From Planctomycetota bacterium (GTDB lineage Bacteria; Planctomycetota; GCA-002687715): a DNA stretch of 64,000 nt. The stretch spans positions 124,001 through 188,000 of the forward strand of contig SIAO01000001.1 in assembly GCA_009691765.1 (NCBI GenBank), given 5' to 3'. Both the position numbers and the translations under genes were made by a program. The notes below the pieces were generated by a model. That model was not told where the DNA came from, searched no databases, and saw only the letters and a list, made by a program, of their open reading frames with translations. This document shows positions 41,871 to 51,141 of this stretch, one piece after another. Every line of letters begins with the position of its first letter. The first letter of the stretch is position 1.

Positions 41871-42494
41871 ATGAGCACACCCGAAGGGAAAATTGTTAGC
41901 TGCATCAAGGCACCAGGTCCGAACCCGCAAGGGCTCGCTTGGGATGGCACAGGCCTTTGGGTCTCCGACCGGGCCAACCATCACATCTACCGACTCAACG
42001 CGCAGACGGGCGATCAGCTTGTGGCACTCGCCTTCGAAGGTGAGCTCGCTGGTGTTGCATGGGACGGAGCGCATGTGTGGGTTGCCGATCGCAACACGCG
42101 CACCATTTCGCAGATCGATCCCGAAAGCGGCGCGATGCCTTTGTCGTTGCACGTGGATCAAAGTGCGGGCGATCTCGCTGGTCTGCACTTCGACAAAGAC
42201 AACCTCTGGTACGGCCTTGCACGCATGGGGCAACTGCGCCGCGTTCGTCCGAGCGACGGACGCTTCACCAAGGCACTGCCTGTGAAGACGGATGTTGGTG
42301 GTCTCACCATTGTTGGGCGCGCCATTTGGTACACGGAGCCTTCAACGGGTTCGGTGCACAAGGTGGATGCGAACAACGGCTCACTTTTGGTGAGTTACAA
42401 AGTCGGCGGAAGTCCAACGGCCATCTGTCACGATGGCGAGTGCTTCTGGATTGCCGATTCTGATTCCGGCGAATTGCGCCGCATGACCTTCTAA
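41871..42494 (+). CDS. small beta-propeller-like protein (NHL/Vgb type)
   Basis: 207 aa made of about five similar units: NPQGLAWDGTGLWVSDRANH, AGVAWDGAHVWVADRNTR, AGLHFDKDNLWYGLARMG, GGLTIVGRAIWYTEPSTG, then TAICHDGECFWIADSDSG. Each has the pattern L-x-W-D-G-x-x-hWV-x-D, typical of NHL/Vgb beta-propeller blades. There is no signal peptide. Five blades are few for a closed propeller, so it may dimerise or be a short form. Function unknown. No good ribosome binding site lies before the ATG. Confidence 0.8.
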   Translation: MSTPEGKIVSCIKAPGPNPQGLAWDGTGLWVSDRANHHIYRLNAQTGDQLVALAFEGELAGVAWDGAHVWVADRNTRTISQIDPESGAMPLSLHVDQSAGDLAGLHFDKDNLWYGLARMGQLRRVRPSDGRFTKALPVKTDVGGLTIVGRAIWYTEPSTGSVHKVDANNGSLLVSYKVGGSPTAICHDGECFWIADSDSGELRRMTF

Positions 42495-42495
42495 T

Positions 42496-42912
42496 TCAGT
42501 CACAGTCGGCGCGGCGCTGTTGTTTCAGCTTGCCGCGCTGACTTTTTTCTTCGAGCCGCCGCTTGCGGCTTGAGCCCGTGGGCTTGCTCGGCCTGCGCTT
42601 GCGTTGCTGCCGCAACGCCACAGTCAACAGTTCTTGCAGCACGAGCATCGCGGCAGCGCGATTCGCACTCTGTGAGCGCTCTGCTTGCGCGGCGACTGTA
42701 ATGCAATTGCGGCCATCAATCCGAGTGTGCAGACGCGTTTGGATTCGCGCTCTGGCGGCAACGCTCAGTCCTTGGAGTTCATGCAGGCACAGCACGAGCT
42801 GCACGCGGGTGGAACTCTTGTTGGCATGTTGACCACCGGGGCCAGAACTGCGACTGAAGATCCAGCGCAAGCCTCCCTCAGTCACGAACACACCGGGGAT
42901 GAGCTCCAGCAT
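42496..42912 (-). CDS. arfB: peptidyl-tRNA hydrolase ArfB (ribosome rescue)
   Basis: 138 aa. The N-terminal fold carries the catalytic GGQ as SSGPGGQHANKSSTRVQL (residues about 22-39), which hydrolyses peptidyl-tRNA. The C-terminal tail is strongly basic (RKRRPSKPTGSSRKRRLEEK), as needed to enter the empty mRNA channel of stalled ribosomes. Length and tail match ArfB (YaeJ) rather than RF2. It releases ribosomes stuck at mRNA 3' ends. It follows the helicase gene by 6 bases on the minus strand and its stop is one base from the convergent propeller gene. Confidence 0.94.
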   Translation of the reverse strand: MLELIPGVFVTEGGLRWIFSRSSGPGGQHANKSSTRVQLVLCLHELQGLSVAARARIQTRLHTRIDGRNCITVAAQAERSQSANRAAAMLVLQELLTVALRQQRKRRPSKPTGSSRKRRLEEKSQRGKLKQQRRADCD

Positions 42913-42918
42913 GCTGGA

Positions 42919-44208
42919 TCAGCGTCCGGAACGGCGCTTCGGTGGTGGTCGTGTGCCTGAACTGCGTCGTGCTCCGTCACGTGGCCCACGTGAAGAGCGC
43001 TCGCCGCTGCGAGGGCCACCACGAGGCGCGCGTGCACTCCGTAGAGCATGACCGAAGCTCTCAACCGCCATCTTTGAACCAGGCGGCAGTCGAACGCTGC
43101 CGATCTTCATGCTGCTGCCCATGGCTTCAGCGATTGGTAGGAACTTCCGTTCCTGAAGGGGGATGACGAAAGTCGTCACCACGCCGCTGCGCCCGGCGCG
43201 TGCAGTGCGCCCAATGCGGTGGATGTAATCCTCGACTTCGAGGGGCACATCGAAGTTGATGACGTGGCCGACATGGTCCACATCGAGACCACGGCTAGCC
43301 ACATCGGTGGCTACCAGCACTCGGATTCGTTTCTCGCGAAAACCATCCATCACGGCGAAGCGGCGGGATTGTTCGAAGTCACCGCTCAGGGCGGCTGCTG
43401 GCAGTCCGCGCCCAAACAACTCACGATCGAGTTCAGCCACCGCAATGCGAGTGTTGGCAAAAACAAGGACAGTGCGTTCAGGGTCTTCGTGCAGCTCGCG
43501 ACCAATCAAGCGCAGCAAGATTTCGAGGCGCTCTCGTGGCGCAACGCGAAGCGCTCGCTGTTCGGCTCGAGCAGCGGGTCGGAGTCCTTGCTCGATGACG
43601 ATTTCTTTTGCGTCGCGCAGAAACCAAGTGGTGAGCTTGCGGATTTCAGGCGGTACGGTGGCCGAGAACAGCATGGTCTGCCGTTCCTTGGGCATGAAAG
43701 CGACGATGCTCTTGACATCATCAATGAAACCCATGTCCAACATGCGGTCGAATTCATCGAGGACGAGGCATTCAGCCCACTCAATGTGCAGCATGCGCTC
43801 TTTAAGCAAATCGAGCACGCGCCCTGGGGTGCCCACAATGATGTGGCTGCCAGGAATGCGCGGAAGCTGGAAACGAATCTTCTCGCCACCAACAATGAGC
43901 GCCACTTTGAGTCCGCGTGGTGTCGCCACTGCAGCGAGGTGTTCGGAGACTTGCTGCGCCAGTTCACGCGTGGGGAGCAGTACCAACGCTTGAGCGGCTA
44001 CGCGCGTGGGGTCGAGCCGTTCGACGAGTGGCAATCCAAAGGCCAGTGTCTTGCCTGTTCCAGTTTGGGCCTTGCCGAGGATGTCTCGCCCTGCGAGTCC
44101 GTAAGGAATCGCCTCAGCCTGAATAGGAGTGGGCTTCACAAAGCCCAGTCCAGCGAGCGCTGCTTTGAGTTCCGGGCGCAGCGCCATATCCGCGAAAGTC
44201 AGATCCAT
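42919..44208 (-). CDS. DEAD-box RNA helicase with motif II changed to DEFD
   Basis: 429 aa. Q motif KPTPIQAEAIPYGLAG, Walker A AQTGTGKTLAFG, motif Ia PTRELAQQV, motif Ib GTPGRVLDLL, motif III SAT in LFSATVPPEI, motif V ATDVASRGLDV and motif VI HRIGRTARAGR are all canonical. Motif II, usually DEAD, reads LVLDEFDRMLDMGF, so Ala is Phe. The C-terminal tail after residue 385 is Arg-, Gly- and Ser-rich, as in RNA-binding tails. It unwinds RNA, for example in ribosome assembly or cold adaptation. It sits upstream of arfB in a two-gene RNA/translation operon. Confidence 0.94.
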   Translation of the reverse strand: MDLTFADMALRPELKAALAGLGFVKPTPIQAEAIPYGLAGRDILGKAQTGTGKTLAFGLPLVERLDPTRVAAQALVLLPTRELAQQVSEHLAAVATPRGLKVALIVGGEKIRFQLPRIPGSHIIVGTPGRVLDLLKERMLHIEWAECLVLDEFDRMLDMGFIDDVKSIVAFMPKERQTMLFSATVPPEIRKLTTWFLRDAKEIVIEQGLRPAARAEQRALRVAPRERLEILLRLIGRELHEDPERTVLVFANTRIAVAELDRELFGRGLPAAALSGDFEQSRRFAVMDGFREKRIRVLVATDVASRGLDVDHVGHVINFDVPLEVEDYIHRIGRTARAGRSGVVTTFVIPLQERKFLPIAEAMGSSMKIGSVRLPPGSKMAVESFGHALRSARAPRGGPRSGERSSRGPRDGARRSSGTRPPPKRRSGR

Positions 44209-44310
44209 CGTGCATCAGGTTAGCGCGATCGCAACGGGCCACCACCGCAAACGCTCTGCTACTATTTCGCCGTACAGGTAGCCCCCAGAGGGGCGCCTCC
44301 CTGGAGGTTC

Positions 44311-45090
44311 ATGAGCAACGTCGGCACCGCGCCCCGCGAAAAGCGTCTCGCGCTCTTTATTGACTACGACAACCTCGCAGTGGGCATGAAGAACTCGTCG
44401 CACAAGCGCTTTCAAATCGACTTGATCCTCGATCGCGTGCTCGAGAAAGGCAAAATCCTAGTGAAGCGCGCGTATGCCGATTGGAGCGCGTACCGCGAAG
44501 GAAAATCCGAACTGCATGAGGCGGCGGTCGAGCTTGTTGAAATCCCGCGCAAGCGCGTGGGCGGAAAGAATTCCGCTGACATTCGCATGGTGGTGGACGC
44601 GCTCGATCTCGCCTTCTCTCGCACCTACATCGACAGCTTTGTGTTGGTGACTGGCGACTCGGATTTCTCTCCGCTGGTGACGAAGCTGCGCGAACATGAC
44701 CGTGAAGTGATCGGCATTGGCATGAAGGCTGCGACCAGCAGGTTGCTCATCGAAAATTGCGACGAATTCATCTTCTACGAAGACCTCCTGAGGCGTACGG
44801 CTAGTGAAGTGTCAATGAAGGGCCGCAGCGACTTGTCTAAGCCGCAGAAGGAAGCCTTTGATCTTGTTGTCGATGTGGCGCGCGCACTTCTGCGAGAAGG
44901 CCGCGACACTGTCTGGGCAGGGATGATTAAGCAGACCATCCGGCGCAAGAACCCAAGCTTCGATGAGTCCTACCATGACTACGGCAGTTTCTCGGAACTG
45001 TTGCTCGACATGGAGGCCAAGGGCATTCTTGAATTGCAGAAAGACAACAAGAGTGGGTCGCTCGTTGTCACCGGCGTGATCGCCCGCTAG
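44311..45090 (+). CDS. NYN-domain (LabA/DUF88-like) protein with C-terminal OST-HTH/LOTUS-like domain
   Basis: 259 aa. The NYN PIN-like nuclease fold spans residues 10-165: [16 protein letters not shown] (first Asp), [13 protein letters not shown] (Asp in the middle) and [19 protein letters not shown] (GDSDF). Residues about 185-255 resemble the LOTUS/OST-HTH module ([20 protein letters not shown], then [19 protein letters not shown]). The pair is known in bacterial and eukaryotic RNA regulators; here it probably cleaves or binds RNA. GGAGG lies 5 bases before the ATG at 44311. It is divergent from the helicase gene. Confidence 0.9.
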   Translation: MSNVGTAPREKRLALFIDYDNLAVGMKNSSHKRFQIDLILDRVLEKGKILVKRAYADWSAYREGKSELHEAAVELVEIPRKRVGGKNSADIRMVVDALDLAFSRTYIDSFVLVTGDSDFSPLVTKLREHDREVIGIGMKAATSRLLIENCDEFIFYEDLLRRTASEVSMKGRSDLSKPQKEAFDLVVDVARALLREGRDTVWAGMIKQTIRRKNPSFDESYHDYGSFSELLLDMEAKGILELQKDNKSGSLVVTGVIAR

Positions 45091-45103
45091 GACCAACACT
45101 GCT

Positions 45104-46711
45104 ATGGAACCTTTGCAGAGCCGCGTCGACACCGGCCTTGAAGAATGTCGTAAGCGCCAAAAGGCCTGGACCGCGCTCGAAGTTGAAATCCAGCGTCGCC
45201 GCAAACGTGTAGCGCTCGGTGGAAGCGCGGATGCCGTCGAGCGCCATCGCGCCCGTGGCAAGCTGTTGCCGCGCGAGCGTATTGATCGCGTGCTCGATGC
45301 GGGCTCGCCGTTCCTCGAACTCTCCATGCTTGCCGCAGAGGACATGTACGGGGGTGAAGTGCCATCAGCAGGCATCGTCACCGGCATTGGACGTGTGCAA
45401 GGCCGCTTGTGCATGTTGGCTGCGAACGATGCCACTGTGAAGGGCGGCACCTACTACCCACTTACGGTGAAGAAACATGTGCGTGCGCAGGACATTGCGA
45501 GACGCTGTGGTTTGCCTTGTCTCTACCTCGTTGATTCCGGTGGGGCATTCCTGCCACTCCAAGCCGAAGTCTTTCCAGACCGAGAGCATTTCGGACGCAT
45601 TTTTTTCAACCAGGCGCGCATGAGCAGTGAGGGCATTCCGCAACTCGCCGCCGTACTTGGATCATGCACGGCGGGCGGCGCCTACGTGCCTGCCATGTCT
45701 GACGAATCCGTCATCGTCAAAGGCAACGGAACGATCTTCCTGGGAGGCCCGCCGCTGGTGAAGGCGGCTACGGGGGAAGATGTGAGCGCGGAAGATCTCG
45801 GTGGTGCCGATGTGCATTGTCGCAAGAGTGGTGTCACCGATCATCTCGCCGAAGACGAATCAGCGGCCCTCGAAACTCTGCGCGAAATGGTGTCTCGCCT
45901 CGGAGCGCCGCCAACCGGACCCACGGGTGTGCGTGCATCGGAAGAGCCACTGCACGACCCCGCAGAAATCACGAGCGTTGTGCCGCTCTCATCGCGCGAG
46001 CCGTGGGATGTCCACGAAGTTCTACTTCGCTTGTTTGATGGCAGCCGTTTCCATGAATTCAAGGCCGAGTACGCCAAAACCCTGGTGTGCGGGTTTGCGC
46101 ATGTGCACGGCATGCCTCTGGGCGTCGTGGCCAACAACGGAATTCTCTTTGCGGAGAGCGCACGCAAGGGTGCGCATTTCGTGGAGTTGTGCTCCAAGCG
46201 TGGCATCCCACTGTTGTTCTTGCAGAACATCACAGGGTTCATGGTTGGGCGCCGTTATGAGAACGAGGGCATAGCCCGCGACGGTGCGAAAATGGTTCAA
46301 GCCGTGGCTTGCGCAGATGTTCCCAAGATCACGATCATCATTGGTGGCAGCTTCGGCGCCGGAAACTATGCCATGTGCGGTCGTGCCTATGAGCCCGAGT
46401 TTCTTTTCATGTGGCCCAATGCGCGCATCTCCGTGATGGGAGGCGAACAGGCTGCCATGGTGCTGAGCATCGTGAAACGCGATCAAGTGCAAGCCAAGGG
46501 CGGCACGTTCAGCGCTGCCGACGAAGAAGCCATCGCGGCTCCCATACGAGCGAAGTACGAGGCAGAGGGGAACCCGATCTACGCCACCGCGCGGCTGTGG
46601 GACGACGGCGTGATATTGCCTTCGGAAACACGGGCCGTGCTCGCCTTGGCATTGGAATCCGCGCAGCAGCGGCCGCTGCGGACCAGCCAATGGCCCGTCT
46701 ACAGAATGTGA
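45104..46711 (+). CDS. methylcrotonyl-CoA carboxylase-type acyl-CoA carboxylase beta subunit
   Basis: 535 aa, the usual size for MccB. It is the carboxyltransferase half that moves CO2 from biotin to acyl-CoA. Motifs include [20 protein letters not shown] near the N-terminus, [38 protein letters not shown] and [20 protein letters not shown]. The second half has [20 protein letters not shown], then [19 protein letters not shown] and [18 protein letters not shown] and [12 protein letters not shown] favour methylcrotonyl-CoA over propionyl-CoA. It is first in the leucine-degradation operon, overlapping the enoyl-CoA hydratase start by one base. Confidence 0.93.
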   Translation: MEPLQSRVDTGLEECRKRQKAWTALEVEIQRRRKRVALGGSADAVERHRARGKLLPRERIDRVLDAGSPFLELSMLAAEDMYGGEVPSAGIVTGIGRVQGRLCMLAANDATVKGGTYYPLTVKKHVRAQDIARRCGLPCLYLVDSGGAFLPLQAEVFPDREHFGRIFFNQARMSSEGIPQLAAVLGSCTAGGAYVPAMSDESVIVKGNGTIFLGGPPLVKAATGEDVSAEDLGGADVHCRKSGVTDHLAEDESAALETLREMVSRLGAPPTGPTGVRASEEPLHDPAEITSVVPLSSREPWDVHEVLLRLFDGSRFHEFKAEYAKTLVCGFAHVHGMPLGVVANNGILFAESARKGAHFVELCSKRGIPLLFLQNITGFMVGRRYENEGIARDGAKMVQAVACADVPKITIIIGGSFGAGNYAMCGRAYEPEFLFMWPNARISVMGGEQAAMVLSIVKRDQVQAKGGTFSAADEEAIAAPIRAKYEAEGNPIYATARLWDDGVILPSETRAVLALALESAQQRPLRTSQWPVYRM

Positions 46712-47505
46712 TGATGACTGAGCTCACACGCATTCGAGTCGTACGCAAGGACGACGTGGTTCGTATCACACTTGCTCGCCCAGCAGCGCGCAACGCTTTC
46801 GATGCGCCAATGTTGGATGAACTCAGCGCTGCCATTGAGGAAGCAAGTCGTGACGCTGCTTGTCGTGCACTCTGCCTCGAAGCGGATGGACCCGTCTTTT
46901 GTGCTGGCGCTGATCTCACTTGGATGCGCACGAGTGGTGCCGCAACGCCCGAAGTGAATCGACGCGAAGCCTTGCGCCTAGGAAACCTGTTCCTGGCCCT
47001 GAGTCGCGTTCCGTGCCCGTCTGTCGCGATTGTTCAGGGCGCAGCTTTAGGCGGCGGGGCTGGTCTTGCTGCCGCAGTAGACATCGTGATCGCCGCCGAA
47101 GGTACGCGTTTCGGCTTCACGGAAGTGCGCCTCGGCATCGTGCCGGCTGTGATTTCACCTTTCGCCATCCGCAAAATCGGAGCTGCGCACGCCTTGCGCT
47201 GGTTTCAGAGCGGAGAGGTTTTTGACGCTGTTTGCGCAGCGCGCATGGGTCTCGTGAGTGAGGTTGTGCTTTCCTCAGAACTTGAAGCACGTCGTGACGC
47301 ACTTCTTTTGGCATTGCGTGCAGCAGCCCCCGGAGCACAGCGTCGCGCTAAGCGCTTGGCTCTCGCGGGTTGCACTGCCGTGGACGAAGTTTGCATTGCG
47401 CGGCTTGCCGAAGAGATTGCACAAGTCCGCAGTCTTCCGGAAGCCCAAGAAGGATTGCTGGCGTTTCTCGAAAAGCGGCCCGCTGCGTGGAGTCCTGCGC
47501 CATGA
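46711..47505 (+). CDS. enoyl-CoA hydratase, probable methylglutaconyl-CoA hydratase
   Basis: 264 aa from ATG at 46711, which uses the A of the upstream TGA. Crotonase motifs are ITLARPAARNAFDAPMLDEL, the oxyanion-hole region CAGADLTWMRTSG and VQGAALGGGAGLAAAVDIVI. The catalytic Glu region follows in GTRFGFTEVRLGIVPAVISP. GADLTWM and EVRLGIVPAVISPF are typical of the 3-methylglutaconyl-CoA group. It hydrates methylglutaconyl-CoA to HMG-CoA between the carboxylase and the lyase of this operon. The longer upstream frame is discarded because it is inside the carboxylase gene. Confidence 0.9.
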   Translation: MMTELTRIRVVRKDDVVRITLARPAARNAFDAPMLDELSAAIEEASRDAACRALCLEADGPVFCAGADLTWMRTSGAATPEVNRREALRLGNLFLALSRVPCPSVAIVQGAALGGGAGLAAAVDIVIAAEGTRFGFTEVRLGIVPAVISPFAIRKIGAAHALRWFQSGEVFDAVCAARMGLVSEVVLSSELEARRDALLLALRAAAPGAQRRAKRLALAGCTAVDEVCIARLAEEIAQVRSLPEAQEGLLAFLEKRPAAWSPAP

Positions 47506-48998
47506 GCTTGTTTCGACGCGTGCTGATCGCGAACCGCGGCGCCATCAGTGTTCGCATTCAAAACACGTTGGCCTGTTTGGGCATCCCGGCAGCGGTTGTT
47601 TATTCGGAAGCGGACAGCGCCGCACTGCATGTGCTTGGAGCCGAGCGCGCATGTTGCATTGGCCCAGGTCCGGCGCGCGAGAGCTATTTGTGTGCCACGG
47701 CGCTGATCGCAGCGGCGCAGCGCATGCACTGTGATGCGCTGCATCCCGGGTATGGATTCTTGTCGGAAAACGCGGCTTTCGCGCAGCAGTGTCGCGATGC
47801 CGGATTGGTGTTCATTGGGCCTAGTGCCGAGGCCATCCGCAAGATGGGCGACAAGGCCCTTGCGCGCGGGATTGCGCAAGCCGCTGGTGTCGCTTGTGTT
47901 CCAGGTTTTGATGCACCAGCGACACACGAGAAATTGCGCGATGAAGCTCGGCGCATTGGATTCCCGTTGCTGATCAAGGCCGCTCACGGGGGCGGTGGTA
48001 AGGGCATGCGCCCAGTGCACAAAGCGGAAGAGTTCGATGCTGCCTTGCAATCGGCGCAGCGCGAGGCGCAGTCAGCGTTTGGCCGTGACGAAGTCTTGCT
48101 GGAGCGGCTTGTACAGCGCGCACGACATGTCGAGATTCAGTTGCTCGCAGACAGTCATGGCGCAGTGCATGCGTTTCCGGAGCGTGAATGCTCACTGCAA
48201 CGGCGGCATCAAAAAGTGCTGGAAGAATCGCCGTCGCCTGCGGTCGGCTCAGAGTTGCGTCGCCAACTCCAAGCAGCAGCGGTCGCCATCGCAAAGGCAG
48301 TGCATTACGAAGGCGCCGGCACCATTGAGTTTCTCTTGGAACCCGATGGCAAGTTTTGGTTTCTTGAAATGAACACCCGCCTTCAAGTCGAGCACGGTGT
48401 GACGGAGCTTGTGTGCGGAGAAGATCTTGTTGAGTGGCAGTTGCGCATTGCCGCTGGCGAGCATCTTTCGGAATCGCTGCCGCGCGAGGCCCGAGGGCAC
48501 GCTATGCAAGCGCGTTTGTATGCAGAAGACCCTGAGAACGGATTCTTGCCGCAGACGGGTACGCTCAGAAGTGTCCATTGGCCAACTGGCCCGGGCGTGC
48601 GCACCGATCCAGGAGTGACTGGCGGTGCGGTGCTTTCACACCACTACGACCCAATGCTTGCGAAGTTGCTTGCGCATGGCCGTGACCGCGAACAATGCAG
48701 GCAACGCTTGTTCCAAGCACTTCGGCGTTGTGTGGTGGCGGGGACCAACACCAACATCGCATGGCTCGCAGCACTTGTGAACGATGCTTGCGTGCGGTCT
48801 GGCCAGACTTTCACGCACACACTGGCGGAGCTGCGCATCAGTACAGACGCTCCGTCGGAGCAAGTTGCGTGGGCCGCCGCTGCGGCGCTTGCTCTCGAAT
48901 CTCCTGCCACGACGAGTCATGGCAACAATGGTCCACTCCGCAACACACTCCCAAGCGAAGGATTGCAGGGTTTTCGTCTTGGAGGAGGCGCAGTATGA
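47502..48998 (+). CDS. biotin carboxylase subunit of an acyl-CoA (methylcrotonyl-CoA) carboxylase
   Basis: 498 aa. Biotin carboxylase motifs: RVLIANRGAISVRI at the N-terminus, DALHPGYGFLSENAAFAQ, ATP-grasp lid AAHGGGGKGMRPVH, and the ATP/Mg segment GKFWFLEMNTRLQVEH. After this, the usual EHPVTE reads EHGVTE (Gly at residue 299). The biotin carboxyl carrier domain, normally C-terminal in MccA, is missing and is encoded by the next gene. The ATG overlaps the upstream stop by 4 bases. It carboxylates the biotin of the separate carrier using ATP and bicarbonate. Confidence 0.93.
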   Translation: MSLFRRVLIANRGAISVRIQNTLACLGIPAAVVYSEADSAALHVLGAERACCIGPGPARESYLCATALIAAAQRMHCDALHPGYGFLSENAAFAQQCRDAGLVFIGPSAEAIRKMGDKALARGIAQAAGVACVPGFDAPATHEKLRDEARRIGFPLLIKAAHGGGGKGMRPVHKAEEFDAALQSAQREAQSAFGRDEVLLERLVQRARHVEIQLLADSHGAVHAFPERECSLQRRHQKVLEESPSPAVGSELRRQLQAAAVAIAKAVHYEGAGTIEFLLEPDGKFWFLEMNTRLQVEHGVTELVCGEDLVEWQLRIAAGEHLSESLPREARGHAMQARLYAEDPENGFLPQTGTLRSVHWPTGPGVRTDPGVTGGAVLSHHYDPMLAKLLAHGRDREQCRQRLFQALRRCVVAGTNTNIAWLAALVNDACVRSGQTFTHTLAELRISTDAPSEQVAWAAAAALALESPATTSHGNNGPLRNTLPSEGLQGFRLGGGAV

Positions 48999-49495
48999 AA
49001 AACACGCGCTTTCGGTTGGGCGAGAAAGAGCACGTTGTGAGTGCTGTGCGTCTTGGTGCTCGCTTGGTGCTTACGTTGGACGGGCAGACTCGGGAGTATG
49101 AAGTCATTCATGAGGGCGGCACTGATTTCGTGTTGCGCCATGGCACGGAGCAGCTGCAAGTCAGCGCGGCACGGATTGGCGCAGCACTCAAGGTCACTAC
49201 TCAAGGCGAGTGCGCACGGGTGGAAATTGTTGGGCGCCGGGCGAGCAGCGCGGCGGTCTTATCGCGCGATGTCGTCGAAGCCCCGATGACTGGCAAGGTT
49301 GTGCTTATAGCGGTGCAGCCAGGTGCGAGTGTTCAACGTGGCGAGGTCTTGCTGGTACTTGAAGCCATGAAGATGGAACACCGACTTGTGGCGCCCTGCA
49401 CTGGCCTCGTGCTCAGCGTGTCGACACAGGTTGGGAGCATTGTTGATATCGGCATGGTGCTCGTGAAGCTCAGGAGTAGCGAGGAATCAACGTGA
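48995..49495 (+). CDS. biotin carboxyl carrier protein domain of the split carboxylase
   Basis: 166 aa from ATG at 48995, with a strong GGAGGAGG ribosome binding site. The biotin-attachment motif is LEAMKMEHRLVAP near residue 128, within a lipoyl/biotinyl fold (VVEAPMTGKVVLIAVQPGAS). The N-terminal ~90 residues (LTLDGQTREYEVIHEGGTDF and neighbours) resemble the barrel that joins subunits in MccA/PccA (BT domain). This gene therefore carries BT plus BCCP, which are normally fused to the biotin carboxylase. The overlap with the upstream gene (ATGA) supports stoichiometric expression. Confidence 0.88.
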   Translation: MKNTRFRLGEKEHVVSAVRLGARLVLTLDGQTREYEVIHEGGTDFVLRHGTEQLQVSAARIGAALKVTTQGECARVEIVGRRASSAAVLSRDVVEAPMTGKVVLIAVQPGASVQRGEVLLVLEAMKMEHRLVAPCTGLVLSVSTQVGSIVDIGMVLVKLRSSEEST

Positions 49496-50382
49496 GCGCC
49501 CAAGTCCGCCTGTGCGAAGTCGGGCCGCGTGATGGCTTGCAAAACGAAACTGAATCGCTGGCTGTGGCCGTGCGTGCTGAGTTCATTGCGGCGCTATGTG
49601 CTGCTGGCCATCAACACATTGAGTGCGGAGCGTTTGTGCGTGCTGACTTGATTCCGCAGATGCAAGACACGGCTGCGGTGCTCGCCGCTTTGGCCCCGAT
49701 GCCCAGCGTCCGTTTGACAGCGTTGGTGCCCAATCTGAAGGGTTACGAAGCCGCTTTGGCAGCTGGCTGCAAGTCCGTGGCGATCTTCACGGCTGCGTCA
49801 GAGACTTTCAATCAGCGCAACAGCAACGCTTCTATCGATGAGAGCTTTGAGCGCTTTGCTCCGGTGGCTGCACGCGCAACGGCGGATGGAGTTCGGTTGC
49901 GTGGCTACGTCTCTACTGTGTTGCATTGCCCTTTCGAAGGGCGCATCAATCCTGCAACTGCTGTCGCTGTAGCGCAACGTCTCTTAGTGCTCGGATGTGA
50001 CGAGGTCAGTTTCGGAGAGACCACAGGCCGAGCTACGCCGAACGAAGTGCGTGAATTGTGTGCGCATGTGAATGGCGCGGGTTTGATGAATGTTGCCGCG
50101 ATGCATTTTCACGACACCTACGGAATGGGTGTGGCCAACACTCTCGTTGCTTTTGAAGCTGGCGTGCGCAGTTTCGACGCGTCAGCGGGAGGGCTCGGAG
50201 GTTGCCCCAACGCGCCGGGTGCTGCTGGAAATGTCGCCACGGAAGACTTGCTGCATCTCTTCGCGGGGTTGGGCGTTGTGACGGGCGTTGATCCCGTGTT
50301 GCAACATCGCGCTGGCGAAATCGTTGCTGCTGCGTTGGGGCGTTCTTTGCCTGGCCGTGTGTGGCGTGCTTGCCACCCGTGA
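49492..50382 (+). CDS. hydroxymethylglutaryl-CoA lyase
   Basis: 296 aa from GTG at 49492, overlapping the carrier gene by 4 bases. HMG-CoA lyase motifs are LCEVGPRDGLQNETESLAVA (metal Asp), IFTAASETFNQRNSNASIDE and VSFGETTGRATPNEVRELC. The metal-binding AMHFHDTYGMGVANTLVA follows, and the active-site Cys lies in GGLGGCPNAPGAAGNVATED. It splits HMG-CoA into acetoacetate and acetyl-CoA, the last step of leucine breakdown. An isovaleryl-CoA dehydrogenase, usual in such operons, is not in the window. Confidence 0.95.
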   Translation: MSAQVRLCEVGPRDGLQNETESLAVAVRAEFIAALCAAGHQHIECGAFVRADLIPQMQDTAAVLAALAPMPSVRLTALVPNLKGYEAALAAGCKSVAIFTAASETFNQRNSNASIDESFERFAPVAARATADGVRLRGYVSTVLHCPFEGRINPATAVAVAQRLLVLGCDEVSFGETTGRATPNEVRELCAHVNGAGLMNVAAMHFHDTYGMGVANTLVAFEAGVRSFDASAGGLGGCPNAPGAAGNVATEDLLHLFAGLGVVTGVDPVLQHRAGEIVAAALGRSLPGRVWRACHP

Positions 50383-50383
50383 C

Positions 50384-50953
50384 TCAATCCGCGCTGGAAT
50401 CACCGCGCTGACGCCAAGTGATTTCTGCAACGCCGCTGCTGACATTGGCATGACGCGCGAGCAGAAACAGGAAGTCGCTCAAGCGATTCAAATAGCGCAC
50501 CACGGTGGCAGCGATGCGCTCAGAGCGGGCGAGCGTGACGACGTTGCGTTCCACTCGACGGCAGATGGTGCGCGCAAAATGTAAGCGCGCAGCCAGAGCA
50601 GATCCTCCAGGGAGAATGAAGTTGGTGAGACACGGAAGTGAATCCTCGATGCGTCGTAAATCAGCATCGAGCGCATCTAGGTTTGCATTGGAGAACGGTT
50701 GCACGCGTGCAGCCGCAGGATTGTTCTCGCGTGGCGTAGCGAGCTCTGCACCCAACGCAAATAATTCGCTCTGAATGCGCTCCAAGAGAGCATCTGTGTC
50801 AGCATCCGGCCGTAGAGCGCGCACATCGCCGATGCAGGCATTCAGCTCGTCAACGGAGCCATAGGCTTCGATGCGCAAATCGTCTTTGGCGACGCGTCGC
50901 CCTCCAAAAAGGCCTGTATTTCCATCATCTCCGGTGCGTGTTGCGATGCTCAT
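50384..50953 (-). CDS. cob(I)alamin adenosyltransferase, PduO type
   Basis: 189 aa from ATG at 50953, with GAGGA 5 bases upstream. ATP-binding N-terminus: SIATRTGDDGNTGLFGGRRV, the hallmark TGDxGxTxLxGG. The catalytic core follows: AYGSVDELNACIGD and, near the C-terminus, ARTICRRVERNVVTLARSER and VVRYLNRLSDFLFLLAR. It makes adenosylcobalamin. Its divergent neighbour, nrdJ, needs exactly that cofactor, so sharing the intergenic region may allow common control. Its stop is one base from the convergent HMG-CoA lyase stop. Confidence 0.95.
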   Translation of the reverse strand: MSIATRTGDDGNTGLFGGRRVAKDDLRIEAYGSVDELNACIGDVRALRPDADTDALLERIQSELFALGAELATPRENNPAAARVQPFSNANLDALDADLRRIEDSLPCLTNFILPGGSALAARLHFARTICRRVERNVVTLARSERIAATVVRYLNRLSDFLFLLARHANVSSGVAEITWRQRGDSSAD

Positions 50954-51029
50954 TGGGTCCTCACTTGGGTTGGGCACACTAACTCTGCCGCTTTGCTATG
51001 CATGCTCGAACTAAGATTCTGTCAAGCAG

Positions 51030-51064
51030 ATTCCATATATTTCATCAGTCTGGCATAATGGAAT
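51030..51064. promoter_or_regulatory. inverted repeat between adenosyltransferase and nrdJ genes
   Basis: ATTCCAT at 51030-51036 and ATGGAAT at 51058-51064 are perfect 7-base inverted repeats, 21 bases apart. A second GGAA/TTCC pair (TGGAA 51059 with TTCCA 51072) lies beside it. It may be an operator controlling one or both divergent genes, and is AT-rich compared with its surroundings. Confidence 0.35.
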
Positions 51065-51141
51065 ATGTGCGTTCCACAAGCGTATGCGACATAGGGACTT
51101 GCCGCTGTTCTCGAAATCGCGAAACCGATTCATGGAATTCC

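Noticed and set aside
43219-44223. 334-aa plus-strand frame
   Set aside because: Antisense to the DEAD-box helicase gene.
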